From Candidatus Delongbacteria bacterium (GTDB lineage: Bacteria > CAIWAD01): a stretch of DNA of 64,000 nt. Both the position numbers and the translations under genes were made by a program. The notes beneath the pieces are model-generated. The model saw only the letters and a program-made list of their open reading frames with translations, was not told the DNA's origin and did no database searches. The stretch is taken from contig JACKCN010000008.1 of the NCBI GenBank assembly GCA_020634015.1, positions 119,888 to 183,887 of the forward strand, in the 5' to 3' direction. Each line of letters begins with the position of its first letter. Within the stretch, counting starts at the first letter, position 1. This document shows, one piece after another, positions 9,560-17,539 of the stretch.

Positions 9560-9591
9560 GCCCCCGGCAGTTCAACCCACCGCGCATTCAT

Positions 9592-9630
9592 CGGGCAGCC
9601 TGCAGGACCGGGCTGCCCGGTTCTGTCTTA
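9592..9630 (+). terminator. Terminator after the alkene reductase gene
   Basis: Stem CGGGCAGCC / GGCTGCCCG (9592-9600 and 9611-9619), 10-base loop, followed by the pyrimidine-rich GTTCTGTCTT. Confidence 0.55.
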
Positions 9631-9681
9631 CAGAATTCTCACGGAAGCCCTTCACCGGGCACGATTCCGCGCGCTTTCCGC

Positions 9682-9710
9682 TTCCGTGCGCGCGCGGGCA
9701 ACCCTACCTT
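9682..9710 (+). promoter_or_regulatory. Possible leaderless promoter of the methyltransferase gene
   Basis: TACCTT at 9705-9710 fits a TANNNT -10 box and lies only 5 bases before ATG 9716, so transcription would begin at or next to the start codon. There is no ribosome-binding site. A weak -35 (TTCCGT, 9682-9687) is 17 bases upstream. Confidence 0.35.
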
Positions 9711-9715
9711 GAGCC

Positions 9716-10381
9716 ATGCCACACACGCCAGCTCCGGACACTCTCCGGGGCACATACTGGAACAAGCGTTACCGCGAGGAAGGAGCCATCTGGGGCGATC
9801 GTCCCAGCCCGACCGCGGAATGGGCTCAGCGGCACTTCCGTGAGCGGGGGTGTGACTCCCTGCTGGTCGCCGGATGCGGGTACGGACGCAACCTGTCCTG
9901 CTTCGCGGGGCAAGGTTATACCCGGTTGCTCGGCCTGGATCTGTCATCCGAGGCGGTGGAAATGGCACGGCGGAACTTCCCGGAGCTGGACCTGCGCTGC
10001 GGAGACCTGCTGGAACTGGCTCCGGAACCCGCCCCGTTCAGCGCCTTGTACGCCTTCAACCTGCTTCACTTTTTTCTGGCGGAGGGCCGTTGTAACTTTG
10101 CCGACGCCGCCCGACGTCTTCTGGCTCCCGGCGGACTGCTGGCGCTGAGCGTGTTTTCCCACGAGGATCCCGCCAGCTCCATCGGCCGGGAGGTCGAACC
10201 GGGAAGCAGGGAAAGCAAACCCGGCCGACCGGCCCACTATTTCCATCACGGAGAACTGGCCCGTCTCTTCAGGGGCTTTGAATTGCTGGAAGAGATCGGT
10301 CACATGGAAGCGGAATCCCACGGCGCCGAGGGGCCCCACCGGCATCACCTGCTGCTGGCCCTGCTCCGTCGACTTTCCTGA
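9716..10381 (+). CDS. Class I SAM-dependent methyltransferase
   Basis: 221 aa with the N-terminal YWNKRYREEGAIWGDRPSP segment typical of the small TehB/thiopurine-type methyltransferases, SAM-binding motif I (LLVAGCGYGRN), acidic motif II (LLGLDLSS), and LLAPGGLLALSVFS in the fourth strand. Substrate unknown. The start has no ribosome-binding site but a TANNNT box just ahead, suggesting a leaderless message. fabV follows 18 bases after the stop. Confidence 0.88.
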   Translation: MPHTPAPDTLRGTYWNKRYREEGAIWGDRPSPTAEWAQRHFRERGCDSLLVAGCGYGRNLSCFAGQGYTRLLGLDLSSEAVEMARRNFPELDLRCGDLLELAPEPAPFSALYAFNLLHFFLAEGRCNFADAARRLLAPGGLLALSVFSHEDPASSIGREVEPGSRESKPGRPAHYFHHGELARLFRGFELLEEIGHMEAESHGAEGPHRHHLLLALLRRLS

Positions 10382-10399
10382 TCCTGAAAGGAGGATCCC

Positions 10400-11590
10400 A
10401 TCAGTCTTGAAGTCATTCGCCCCCGTACCCGGGGTTTCATCTGCACCACGGCACATCCCGTGGGATGCGCGGCCGAAGTGAGCCGGGAAATCGCTCTTGC
10501 CAAAGCCCAGGGGGGGCAGCGCAGTGGCGGATCGGCACTGGTCGTGGGCGCTTCGTCCGGATACGGGCTGGCCAGCCGGATCACGGCCGCTTTCAGTCAT
10601 GGAATGAACACCCTGGGCATCGCCTTCGAGAAGGAGCCCCGCGGAGCCCGCACCGGCACCGCCGGGTGGTACAACATGGCGGCATTCCGCCAGCAGGCCG
10701 AAGCCGAAGGCCTGAGGGCCGACAATGTGAATGCCGACGCCTTCAGCCGTGAGACACTGGAAGATGCCATTGCCCGGATCCGCAAGGATTTTGGCAAGCT
10801 GAACCTGTTCGTCTACAGCGTGGCCGCGCCGCGGCGCACCGATCCGGCCACCGGCGAGGAGTACCGTTCGGCCCTGAAGACCACCGCCAGTGTCTACGAA
10901 ACCCGCTTTCTGGATGTGAGCAAGGGCACGTTGAGCCCCGCTTCCTTCGAGCCGGCCACCGAGGAGGAGATTCGCGGAACGGTCAAGGTGATGGGCGGTG
11001 AAGATCTCGAGCGCTGGGTGAATGCCCTGCTTGAGGCGGATCTGCTGGCGCCCGGTTGCCGCGTGATCGCCTTCTCCTACATCGGCCCCGAAGTCACACA
11101 CCCGGTCTACCGGGAAGGCACCATCGGCCACGCCAAGAAGCATCTGGAAGACACGGCCCGCAGGCTCCACCGCCTGTTGTCCGAGCGCATCGGTGGTCTG
11201 TGTCACACCGTGGTCGCCAAGTCGCTGGTGACCCAGTCCTCCTCGGCGATTCCCGCGATTTCACTGTACATGTCGCTGGCCTTCAAGGTGATGAAGGACC
11301 GTGGCGTACACGAGGATGCCATTCAGCAGATCCTGCGCCTGTTCCGGGATCATCTGGCTCCCGACAGGACGCCCACGACCGACTCGGCCGGACGGATCCG
11401 CATTGACGACTGGGAGATGGATCCGGCGATCCAGACCGAGATCATGCGCCTCTGGGGCATCGCCAACGACGAGAACGTGGGCGAACTGGCCGACGTGGCC
11501 GGATACAACGCCGACTTCCTGCGCCTGTTCGGCTTTGGAGTGGAAGGCGTGGATTACAGCCAGGCCGTCGAGACGGAAGTGACTCTGTAG
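10400..11590 (+). CDS. fabV: Trans-2-enoyl-ACP/CoA reductase FabV, apparent ATC start
   Basis: NADH-dependent enoyl reductase completing the fatty acid elongation cycle, a triclosan-tolerant FabI replacement. 396 aa, the normal length. The SDR-type catalytic pair is Y-x8-K in VYREGTIGHAKKH, and LVVGASSGYGLASR is the NADH-binding loop. The start is odd: the conserved N-terminus reads (I/M)SLEVIRPRTRGFICTTAHPV, preceded by AAGGAGG with ideal spacing, but the initiator position is ATC at 10400. An in-frame stop lies at 10385 and no ATG, GTG, TTG or CTG occurs between. The first usual start (GTG 10460) would delete conserved residues. Either ATC initiates or the base is an assembly error. Confidence 0.93.
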   Translation: MSLEVIRPRTRGFICTTAHPVGCAAEVSREIALAKAQGGQRSGGSALVVGASSGYGLASRITAAFSHGMNTLGIAFEKEPRGARTGTAGWYNMAAFRQQAEAEGLRADNVNADAFSRETLEDAIARIRKDFGKLNLFVYSVAAPRRTDPATGEEYRSALKTTASVYETRFLDVSKGTLSPASFEPATEEEIRGTVKVMGGEDLERWVNALLEADLLAPGCRVIAFSYIGPEVTHPVYREGTIGHAKKHLEDTARRLHRLLSERIGGLCHTVVAKSLVTQSSSAIPAISLYMSLAFKVMKDRGVHEDAIQQILRLFRDHLAPDRTPTTDSAGRIRIDDWEMDPAIQTEIMRLWGIANDENVGELADVAGYNADFLRLFGFGVEGVDYSQAVETEVTL

Positions 11591-11624
11591 GAACCGCCCG
11601 CGGGCGAATCGATCGGAGGTGTTG

Positions 11625-12224
11625 GTGAGACTGCGACGCAACGCGATGGCGGAAGACCCGTTCCAGCAATTCGATGACTGGTACCGGACCTGGCGCGAAC
11701 TGACGGATGGCGATCCCACGGCAATGACGCTGGCCACGGCCTCCGCTTCGGGCGAGCCCAGTGCCAGAGTGGTGCTGCTCAAAGGCTGGAGCCCCGAGGG
11801 CTTCCTGTTCTTCACCAACCGTGAAAGCCGCAAGGGTCGGGACATGGCCGAGAATCCGCGCGCGGCCCTGTGTTTCCATTGGCCCGACTGCGGGCGTCAG
11901 GTTCGCGTGCGCGGAACCATTACCGAAGTGGACCGGGAGGTGTCACGCGAGTACTTCCACAGCCGTCCCCGGGGAAGCCAGCTCGGTGCCGTGGTGTCGC
12001 GCCAGAGCCTGCCTCTGGCCCGCTATGAAGATCTGGCCACCGCACTGCGTGAAGCCCGCCAGGCGATGGACGGCCAGGAGATTCCCCTGCCCGAGCACTG
12101 GGGCGGATACCGGCTCACGCCGCGCGAGATCGAATTCTGGCAGAATGGCCAGGACCGGCTGCATGACAGATTCCTGTACTCCATGGGGTCGGGAGGATGG
12201 GCCTTGCAGCGGTTGAACCCCTGA
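11625..12224 (+). CDS. pdxH: Pyridoxamine 5'-phosphate oxidase
   Basis: FMN enzyme of vitamin B6 metabolism, oxidising pyridoxamine or pyridoxine 5'-phosphate to PLP. About 199 aa. Family features: DPFQQFDDWYRTW at the N-terminus, ARVVLLKGWSPEGFLFFTN, the FMN-binding SRKGRDMAENPRAALCFHW, and the C-terminal FWQNGQDRLHDRF ... LQRLNP. GTG 11625 is 5 bases from GGAGG; ATG 11646 is the alternative. PLP would be needed by the two fold-II PLP enzymes of the purine cluster. The next gene starts 41 bases on. Confidence 0.95.
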   Translation: MRLRRNAMAEDPFQQFDDWYRTWRELTDGDPTAMTLATASASGEPSARVVLLKGWSPEGFLFFTNRESRKGRDMAENPRAALCFHWPDCGRQVRVRGTITEVDREVSREYFHSRPRGSQLGAVVSRQSLPLARYEDLATALREARQAMDGQEIPLPEHWGGYRLTPREIEFWQNGQDRLHDRFLYSMGSGGWALQRLNP

Positions 12225-12265
12225 AGCCGCATTGGGGCGCGCCCGAGCGGAACGCGGAAGATGAA

Positions 12266-13039
12266 ATGCTGAACAAGCTGGATATCGCCAGAAGCTGGCT
12301 GCCCCGCTACACCGGCATGCCTCTTGAGAACTTTGGTGAGTATATCCTGCTCACCAACTTCAGCCATTACCTGAACGACTTTGCCGCCATGTTCAACTGC
12401 GACATCTTCGGCCAGGGGCGGCCGATGCAGGCTGCGACCAATGGCTCCGGTCTCACGATCATCAACTTCGGCATCGGCAGTGCCAATGCCGCCACGATCA
12501 TGGACCTGCTGATTGCCGTGGAGCCCAAGGGCGTGCTGTTCCTGGGCAAGTGCGGTGGCCTCAAGTCCTCGACGGAACTGGGGCATCTGGTGCTGCCGAT
12601 CGCGGCCATCCGCGGCGAAGGCACCGGCAACGACTACTTCCCGCCCGAAGTGCCCGCATTGCCCTCGTTCAAACTGCACAAGTTCGTCTCGGAAAAGATC
12701 GTTGCCCGTCAGCTCGAGTATCGCACGGGTGTCGTGTACACCACCAACCGGCGAGTCTGGGAGCACGATTCGGCTTTCCAGCAACGCCTGCAGGACCTGA
12801 CCTGCCTGGCCATTGACATGGAGACCGCCACGCTCTTCATCGTGGGCCATTACAACCAGATCGCGCGGGGTGCCCTGTTGCTGGTCTCGGATGTACCCAT
12901 CACGCCCGAAGGGGTGAAGACCGAGCGCTCCGACGCCGCCGTGACCCAGATATGGTCGCGCCTGCACCTGGAAATCGGCATCGAGGCCATGGCCGAGATC
13001 GGACTCAAGGGTGAACAGATCAAGCACTTCTACTATTGA
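12266..13039 (+). CDS. amn: AMP nucleosidase, short form
   Basis: Hydrolyses AMP to adenine and ribose 5-phosphate, feeding purine salvage. 257 aa, the compact phosphorylase-fold form found in Bacteroidota and relatives rather than the ~480-aa proteobacterial enzyme. The N-terminus WLPRYTGMPLENFGEYILLTNFS, FGIGSANAATIMDLL, FLGKCGGL and the nucleoside-phosphorylase DMETATLF segment are recognisable. ATG 12266 follows GGAAG and matches the family start; the frame is open further upstream but without family resemblance. Confidence 0.93.
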   Translation: MLNKLDIARSWLPRYTGMPLENFGEYILLTNFSHYLNDFAAMFNCDIFGQGRPMQAATNGSGLTIINFGIGSANAATIMDLLIAVEPKGVLFLGKCGGLKSSTELGHLVLPIAAIRGEGTGNDYFPPEVPALPSFKLHKFVSEKIVARQLEYRTGVVYTTNRRVWEHDSAFQQRLQDLTCLAIDMETATLFIVGHYNQIARGALLLVSDVPITPEGVKTERSDAAVTQIWSRLHLEIGIEAMAEIGLKGEQIKHFYY

Positions 13040-13579
13040 AGCTGCCAATGAAGCTGCCAAGCCCCGCAGAACTTTTTTCGTCTCGGGGGTGATTTTTCCG
13101 CGAATCGAGTGAATTCGCCCGCTCGCTGTCCGATAGAAGGGGCCTGCAGCAAAGCAAGCCAGATTTGTCCAGATGAGACTCTCCAGCCTTGGTCTGGTGA
13201 GCCTGGCGGTCAATCGGCCCATGATTTGCTTTGGTCAATCGCAGACTGCAAGATCGACCATCCCCTGCCGCTCAGGTTGAAAGGGCTTGGGTAGAAGGTT
13301 CAGGTGAGTACCGGCCCCTGAAAGGGAGCACTTTTTGTGCCCCAGCGGGGTGAATTCTGCGGGAAGATTCTGAAATTCCCCGCCGGATTCTACCCCCTCT
13401 GGCAGTTGAAGCTGACTCTTGCTTTGCGATTGGCTGGAAACAGCGCTCGTCGCCGGGTTCCGGAACGGGTTTTCGGGTTGTTTTGCTGCCTGGGTTGGAG
13501 GGTTCAGCCGATTTTGACCACAAATGGTCAGAATCAGCCGTGAGAAGCAGGATTCATGCGGAGACGCAGTTTTTCCTGC
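13040..13579. other. Intergenic region before the HTH gene
   Basis: Most of a 638-base gap without a convincing gene. It contains an 11-bp tandem repeat GAAGCTGCCAA (13038-13048 and 13050-13060) overlapping the amn stop, a lower GC content than the flanking genes, and the inverted repeat listed separately. Short open frames here have no coding character. Confidence 0.4.
13510..13535. promoter_or_regulatory. Inverted repeat, possible operator
   Basis: GATTTTGACCA - CAAA - TGGTCAGAATC: 11-bp arms with one mismatch and a 4-base spacer, bracketed by a direct repeat CAGCCG. It lies about 45 bases upstream of the -35 box of the HTH gene and could be its operator; it could also form a hairpin. Confidence 0.35.
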
Positions 13580-13608
13580 TTGCCAAACAGCACAAATTAA
13601 CCTACTGT
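13580..13608 (+). promoter_or_regulatory. Sigma-70-type promoter of the HTH gene
   Basis: TTGCCA (13580-13585), 17-base spacer, TACTGT (13603-13608). Predicted leader of about 62 bases to ATG 13678. Confidence 0.5.
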
Positions 13609-13677
13609 TTCTGCAAGGCTTACTCAGAAAAAACTGTCAGAGAAGCCGGTGTCAGGACAGACAGATATGGGGTTGAG

Positions 13678-13920
13678 ATGGCCAGAAAATCAATTGAGCT
13701 TACTTACGAGCCTGCACGATCCTGGACTCCGGATCTGGATCGCAACAGCTTCAGTCTGAAGCGGGCCCAGGAAGAATTCACCTGCCGCGTGGTCATGGAA
13801 ATCCTGAACCGCTATCAGGGGGATATCCGTGCCGCTGCCCAGTACATGCAGGTCAGTGAGCGCAGCGTCTATCGCTGGATCAAGAAGGAAGGGGAAATCG
13901 GCGGCGACATTTCCTTCTAG
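13678..13920 (+). CDS. Small Fis-type helix-turn-helix protein
   Basis: 80 aa. The C-terminal half is a Fis/NtrC-type HTH: MEILNRYQGDIRAAAQYMQV followed by SERSVYRWIKK, the recognition helix. The N-terminal ~35 residues (KSIELTYEPARSWTPDLDRNS) are not recognised. It has no receiver or AAA+ domain, so it is a stand-alone DNA-binding protein or a cofactor. ATG 13678 follows GGGGTTGAG. It has its own promoter and a nearby inverted repeat, so autoregulation is plausible. Confidence 0.75.
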   Translation: MARKSIELTYEPARSWTPDLDRNSFSLKRAQEEFTCRVVMEILNRYQGDIRAAAQYMQVSERSVYRWIKKEGEIGGDISF

Positions 13921-14045
13921 GCCCCTGAGGGCCTCCAGTCCGGTTCCGGAACAGTTGCCGTTGTCCGCCTTCGCTTCACACAGAATACTGCCACCATTGA
14001 CCCACTCTCCGGATCCGTCCTGCGGAGTGGACTGCCTGCGCTGAG

Positions 14046-14082
14046 CCGCTTCAGTGGCCCGATTCCAGGGCCACTGAAGCGG
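14046..14082. terminator. Perfect 15-bp hairpin between convergent genes
   Basis: CCGCTTCAGTGGCCC (14046-14060), 7-base loop GATTCCA, perfect complement GGGCCACTGAAGCGG (14068-14082). It lies between the HTH gene (+) and moaE (-). No T-run follows on either strand, so it may stop transcription without one, protect 3' ends, or be a protein site. Confidence 0.4.
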
Positions 14083-14108
14083 AATATGCGGGCCCGGCGG
14101 GACCCTCT

Positions 14109-14552
14109 TCAGGTCTCCTGATGCCCGTGCGGGTGTGCGCAGTGCTCGCAACGCACCCATCCCGAGTCTCCATCCGTCCAGTATTCCTTCTTCCAGATGG
14201 GTACTCGCTGCTTCAATTCGTCAATGACGAACTGACACGCGTCAAAGGCCTCGCCTCTGTGGCCTGACAGGGCTCCCACCCAGACCGCCACCTCACCGAT
14301 CTCCAGCAACCCGATCCGGTGCTGACAGCGAATGTCCAGCACGGGAAAGCGCCCACGTGCCTCGTCCAGAATGCGCTGCGCTTCCTTCTCGGCCAAGCCG
14401 GCATAGGCTTCGTACTCAAGCCTCAGCACATCCCGGCCTTCGTTCTCGGCCCGTACCCGACCTTCGAAGGTCACCAGAGCCCCCGCGGCCGGCAGATCCA
14501 GCTCGCGGGACAGGCGCGCACAATCGATGGGGTCCTTGCTCAGCACGAACAT
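14109..14552 (-). CDS. moaE: Molybdopterin synthase catalytic subunit MoaE
   Basis: Large subunit of molybdopterin synthase, which moves sulfur from MoaD thiocarboxylate to precursor Z (cPMP). 147 aa, normal length, with GALVTFEGRVRAENEGRDV, YEAYAGLAEKEAQRIL, HRIGLLEIGEVAVWVG and the catalytic-lysine segment PIWKKEYW. ATG 14552 is preceded by GGGAGG and sits one base after the moaD stop. Last gene of the operon. The C-terminal tail is rich in His and Cys (CEHCAHPHGH), which is unusual for the family and could bind metal. Confidence 0.95.
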   Translation of the reverse strand: MFVLSKDPIDCARLSRELDLPAAGALVTFEGRVRAENEGRDVLRLEYEAYAGLAEKEAQRILDEARGRFPVLDIRCQHRIGLLEIGEVAVWVGALSGHRGEAFDACQFVIDELKQRVPIWKKEYWTDGDSGWVRCEHCAHPHGHQET

Positions 14553-14553
14553 C

Positions 14554-14805
14554 TCAACCTCCCGCGACCGGTGGGATGAAGACCACCCGGTCATCTTCCT
14601 GCAGTTCGGTGTGCCAGTCGGCGAACTCGTCATTGACGGCCACGCGCAAGTGTTGGCGCGTGAGAGTGAACCCATGCTGGGCCGCCAGTTCCGCAAACAG
14701 GGCCCCCGCGTCCTTGGCCGCGCTCACCCGGGTCTCCCGGCTGCAGCCCGCCTGTTCGCGCAACAGGGCAAAGTACTCGACCTGGATCCTGCGGGTCTCG
14801 TTCAT
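14554..14805 (-). CDS. moaD: Molybdopterin synthase sulfur-carrier subunit MoaD
   Basis: 83-aa ubiquitin-fold protein ending in the required double glycine (FIPPVAGG), whose C-terminal thiocarboxylate donates sulfur to cPMP through MoaE. IQVEYFALLREQAGCSRE is the typical first strand and helix. Start ATG 14805 overlaps the mobA stop (ATGA), showing translational coupling. Confidence 0.95.
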   Translation of the reverse strand: MNETRRIQVEYFALLREQAGCSRETRVSAAKDAGALFAELAAQHGFTLTRQHLRVAVNDEFADWHTELQEDDRVVFIPPVAGG

Positions 14806-15854
14806 GGAGTGTCCTTCAGCCGTTCCAGAGCCCGCTGGTAGTCTTCGGGCCGATTGATGTTGTCCAGGGCATTTCTGGTTTCCAGCGCCAGAAGGGAGAT
14901 GTGCGAGCGGATCAATGCCTTGCGAGGACAGTGCACGCCCTCGGCCATGAAACGGTGCAGACGCGCTTTCATGCGTGGTTCCCAGATGGCGCACAAGGGC
15001 TCGGGCAGTCCGCTGGCGGGGTCTGCATAGGCCGTGGCCAGTGCCGTGTGACGACGATTCCGGATCAGGTGTTCCAGCACCGCGCCGTCCACGAAAGGCA
15101 GATCGCAGGCCAGTACCAGCCATGCAGCACCCGGATGCGCGTGCATGGCCGAGAGCATGCCGCCCATCGGCCCGAAATCCAGGAAACGGTCGGTGATGCA
15201 GGGAGTGTCCGCAGGGCAGTCCTGGTCGGAGCGGCGCGAAAGAAGCGTCTGGGTACAATGCGGCGAAAGCGTCTCCAGCGCACGTTTCCATTGCGGGATT
15301 CCCACGAAGGGCAGTTCGGCCTTGTCCCGGCCCATCCGGCGACTGTGGCCACCGGCCAGCACCAGACCGAAGAGTGGTGCCCGGGCACTTGTCTCGCGCA
15401 AGGCGTGCCGCAGTGAATTCACAGGCAGGGCCCCGGATTCCGCGTGCCAGATCTGCGTGCGGTCGCCTTCCGTGTCTGCTTCAAGATGCAGGGCAAGCTC
15501 CTGTCCGTCGCGGATCGGGTCTCCATCGACCAGAAACACGATTTCCGCCTCGTCCCACTCGGCAAGCGGGGAAAAGTGATCGCGCCGGCCCCGCCGCACC
15601 CAGCGAATCTCATCCCCGGTGACTTCCAGAACCTGGAGCATTGGGTCGCCGCCATCGGCTTCTTCCAGCGGGGGCAACTGGTTGCCCCGTTGCAGCAGCA
15701 CCCGGTACTCGCGGCCCAGATCGCCGGCCACATCGGCACAGAGCGCCAGTCGCTCGGAGGCCTCGCCCCCGGTGCAGGTGATGCGCAGCGGTCCGGAATG
15801 GCTGACGGGCGGTGAACCGGACGGCAGGCCGCATTCAGTCCTGTCGGACGACAT
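14802..15854 (-). CDS. mobA: MobA fused to a degenerate MobB-like domain
   Basis: The C-terminal half (from about residue 140: LFGLVLAGGHSRRMGRDKAELP, ITDRFLDFGPMGGMLSAMHA, LACDLPFVDG) is molybdenum cofactor guanylyltransferase, which makes MGD from MPT and GTP. The N-terminal ~135 residues resemble MobB, the GTP-binding partner, in strand order (PLRITCTGG ... YRVLLQRG ... AEIVFLVDGDPIR), but the P-loop GKT is replaced by GGEASERL, so nucleotide binding by that half is unlikely (inference). Known MobA-MobB fusions are common, but here MobB is first and seemingly inactive. 350 aa; ATG 15854 follows GGAAGGGGGG and overlaps the 3' end of moaC by 20 bases. Confidence 0.9.
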   Translation of the reverse strand: MSSDRTECGLPSGSPPVSHSGPLRITCTGGEASERLALCADVAGDLGREYRVLLQRGNQLPPLEEADGGDPMLQVLEVTGDEIRWVRRGRRDHFSPLAEWDEAEIVFLVDGDPIRDGQELALHLEADTEGDRTQIWHAESGALPVNSLRHALRETSARAPLFGLVLAGGHSRRMGRDKAELPFVGIPQWKRALETLSPHCTQTLLSRRSDQDCPADTPCITDRFLDFGPMGGMLSAMHAHPGAAWLVLACDLPFVDGAVLEHLIRNRRHTALATAYADPASGLPEPLCAIWEPRMKARLHRFMAEGVHCPRKALIRSHISLLALETRNALDNINRPEDYQRALERLKDTP

Positions 15855-16302
15855 GGCGCCCCCCTTCCTTCTCGAGCAGCCGGATGGGCCCGATGACCAT
15901 CGCGTGGGTCACGGCCTTGCACATGTCGTACACGGTCAGGGCCGCCACGCTGACGGCGGTGAGGGCTTCCATCTCCACCCCCGTGCGATGATGCACGCGC
16001 ACCTCGCAACGGATCGTCACGGTACGCTGCTGCAACTCGATCTCGAGCCGGCAGCCATCGATGGGAAGAGGGTGGCAGAAGGGAATCAGGGACGAGCAGT
16101 TCTTGGCGGCCATGGTTCCGGCGATGATCGCGGTCTGGAACACGGGGCCCTTGGGGCTGTGGTACTCCCCGTCCTGGAACAGAGCCGCCAGCTCTTCGGG
16201 CAACTGTACTTCGCCCAGTGCCAGTGCGCGACGATCGCTGGGGTGCTTGTCGCCCACATCCACCATGCCGGGTCTGCCCTGCGGGTCCACATGGCTCAGC
16301 AT
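15835..16302 (-). CDS. moaC: Cyclic pyranopterin monophosphate synthase MoaC
   Basis: Converts 3',8-cH2GTP to cPMP in molybdenum cofactor synthesis. 155 aa. Family segments: MVDVGDKHPSDRRALA, KGPVFQTAIIAGTMAAKNCSSLIPFCHPLPI and HHRTGVEMEALTAVSVAALTVYDMCKA; the K-x-T, H-P-L and GVEMEALT active-site elements are present. ATG 16302 follows GGAGG. MoaA, the radical-SAM partner, is not in this window. Confidence 0.96.
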   Translation of the reverse strand: MLSHVDPQGRPGMVDVGDKHPSDRRALALGEVQLPEELAALFQDGEYHSPKGPVFQTAIIAGTMAAKNCSSLIPFCHPLPIDGCRLEIELQQRTVTIRCEVRVHHRTGVEMEALTAVSVAALTVYDMCKAVTHAMVIGPIRLLEKEGGRHVVRQD

Positions 16303-16312
16303 CGGGCCTCCT

Positions 16313-17539
16313 TCAGATCCAGGGCCACCAGGGCACGCTCTCGCCCGCGGGATGCAGGCGAGGTCCCCGGGGCAGTTCCACAAAACCATCGCTGGCGCAC
16401 AGTCGGGCGAAATCGCCCGAGCCGGCCGTCGGGACTGGCCTGGCAAGAGCGCGACCCTCGGAATCGGCATCCAGCTTCACCGGCAGGAAGAAACTCAGCG
16501 GCGCCTGGAACGACACATCCTCCGCGAGGCGCAGGCGCTGCGGTTCCGGTGCGATTCCCGTGAGACAGTGTTCCAGCCAGGGAAGCACGTAGCGATGCAG
16601 GCAGACTGCGGTGCTTACAGGATTGCCGGGCAGCGCGAACACCGTGTGGCCCGACTCGTCCCGCCCGAACCAGAGCGGCTTGCCCGGACGCTGGCTGACC
16701 TTGTGGAACACGGCGCGCACTCCATGGCGTGCGAGGGCCTCCGGCACCAGGTCGTGGCGCCCCATGGAGACTCCGCCGCTGAGCACGACAACCCGGGATT
16801 CGCCGAGCGCACGCTCCAGCGCAAGATCCAGCGCGATGGCGTCGTCGGGCACATGACACAGGGGCAATACATCGTGGCCCGCCCGTTGCAGGGCGGCCAC
16901 CAGGGCGGGCCCGTTCGATTGACGAATCTGGTGCGGCAGGGGAGTGTTCTCCACGGGAACCAGCTCGTCTCCGGTCGCCAGAACCGTGATGCGTGGGCGC
17001 TGGATCACGGGAATCCTGGCCAGTCCCACGGTCACCGCCACCGCGATTTCGGGCGAACGCAGGCGTGTGCCCGCATTCAGCAGACAGTCGCCCTGCTTCC
17101 GGTCGCTGGCCTGGAGATGCACGTGGCGCATCGGGACAGGGGCCGCGTCCTCGCTGAGACGCACGCCACCTCCTTCGCGGGCGAGCAGTTCCACGGGGAT
17201 CACACAGTCACAGCCCCGGGGCAATGGTGCGCCCGTCATGACTTCCAGACAGGCCTCCGGGCTTGCCAGCGTGCCTCGAGGCTGGCCGGCGGCCTGGCTG
17301 CCCTGCACCGGAAAGACTCTCTGGCCAGCGACCCAGCGCGAATGCTGGAGCGCCACACCGTCCATGGCCACGCGATCGAATGGCGGAAAATCCCGGTCGG
17401 CACGAATCGGCTGGGCCAGCACACGGCCAATGGCCGCGGTCCAGGGTACCCATTCCGTCTCCGGGGGGATCCGCACACTGTGAATCAGCTGGGTCGCGTG
17501 CTGAACGCTGTGCAAAGGGGAGTTCTCTGTTACGGTCAT
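16313..17539 (-). CDS. moeA: Molybdopterin molybdotransferase MoeA
   Basis: Inserts molybdate into adenylated molybdopterin. 408 aa. Visible: RVLAQPIRADRDFPPFDRVAMDG, EVMTGAPLPRGCDCVIPVE, VLATGDELV, SGGVSMGRHD and FALPGNPVST, the standard MoeA signatures. First gene of the Moco operon; moaC begins 10 bases after its stop. ATG 17539 matches the family start, has no ribosome-binding site, and has a TANNNT box 8 bases ahead, so the message may be nearly leaderless. Confidence 0.95.
   Translation of the reverse strand: MTVTENSPLHSVQHATQLIHSVRIPPETEWVPWTAAIGRVLAQPIRADRDFPPFDRVAMDGVALQHSRWVAGQRVFPVQGSQAAGQPRGTLASPEACLEVMTGAPLPRGCDCVIPVELLAREGGGVRLSEDAAPVPMRHVHLQASDRKQGDCLLNAGTRLRSPEIAVAVTVGLARIPVIQRPRITVLATGDELVPVENTPLPHQIRQSNGPALVAALQRAGHDVLPLCHVPDDAIALDLALERALGESRVVVLSGGVSMGRHDLVPEALARHGVRAVFHKVSQRPGKPLWFGRDESGHTVFALPGNPVSTAVCLHRYVLPWLEHCLTGIAPEPQRLRLAEDVSFQAPLSFFLPVKLDADSEGRALARPVPTAGSGDFARLCASDGFVELPRGPRLHPAGESVPWWPWI

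Noticed and set aside
13038..13060. Tandem repeat GAAGCTGCCAA as a CRISPR or minisatellite
   Set aside because: Only two copies of 11 bases, one overlapping the amn stop.
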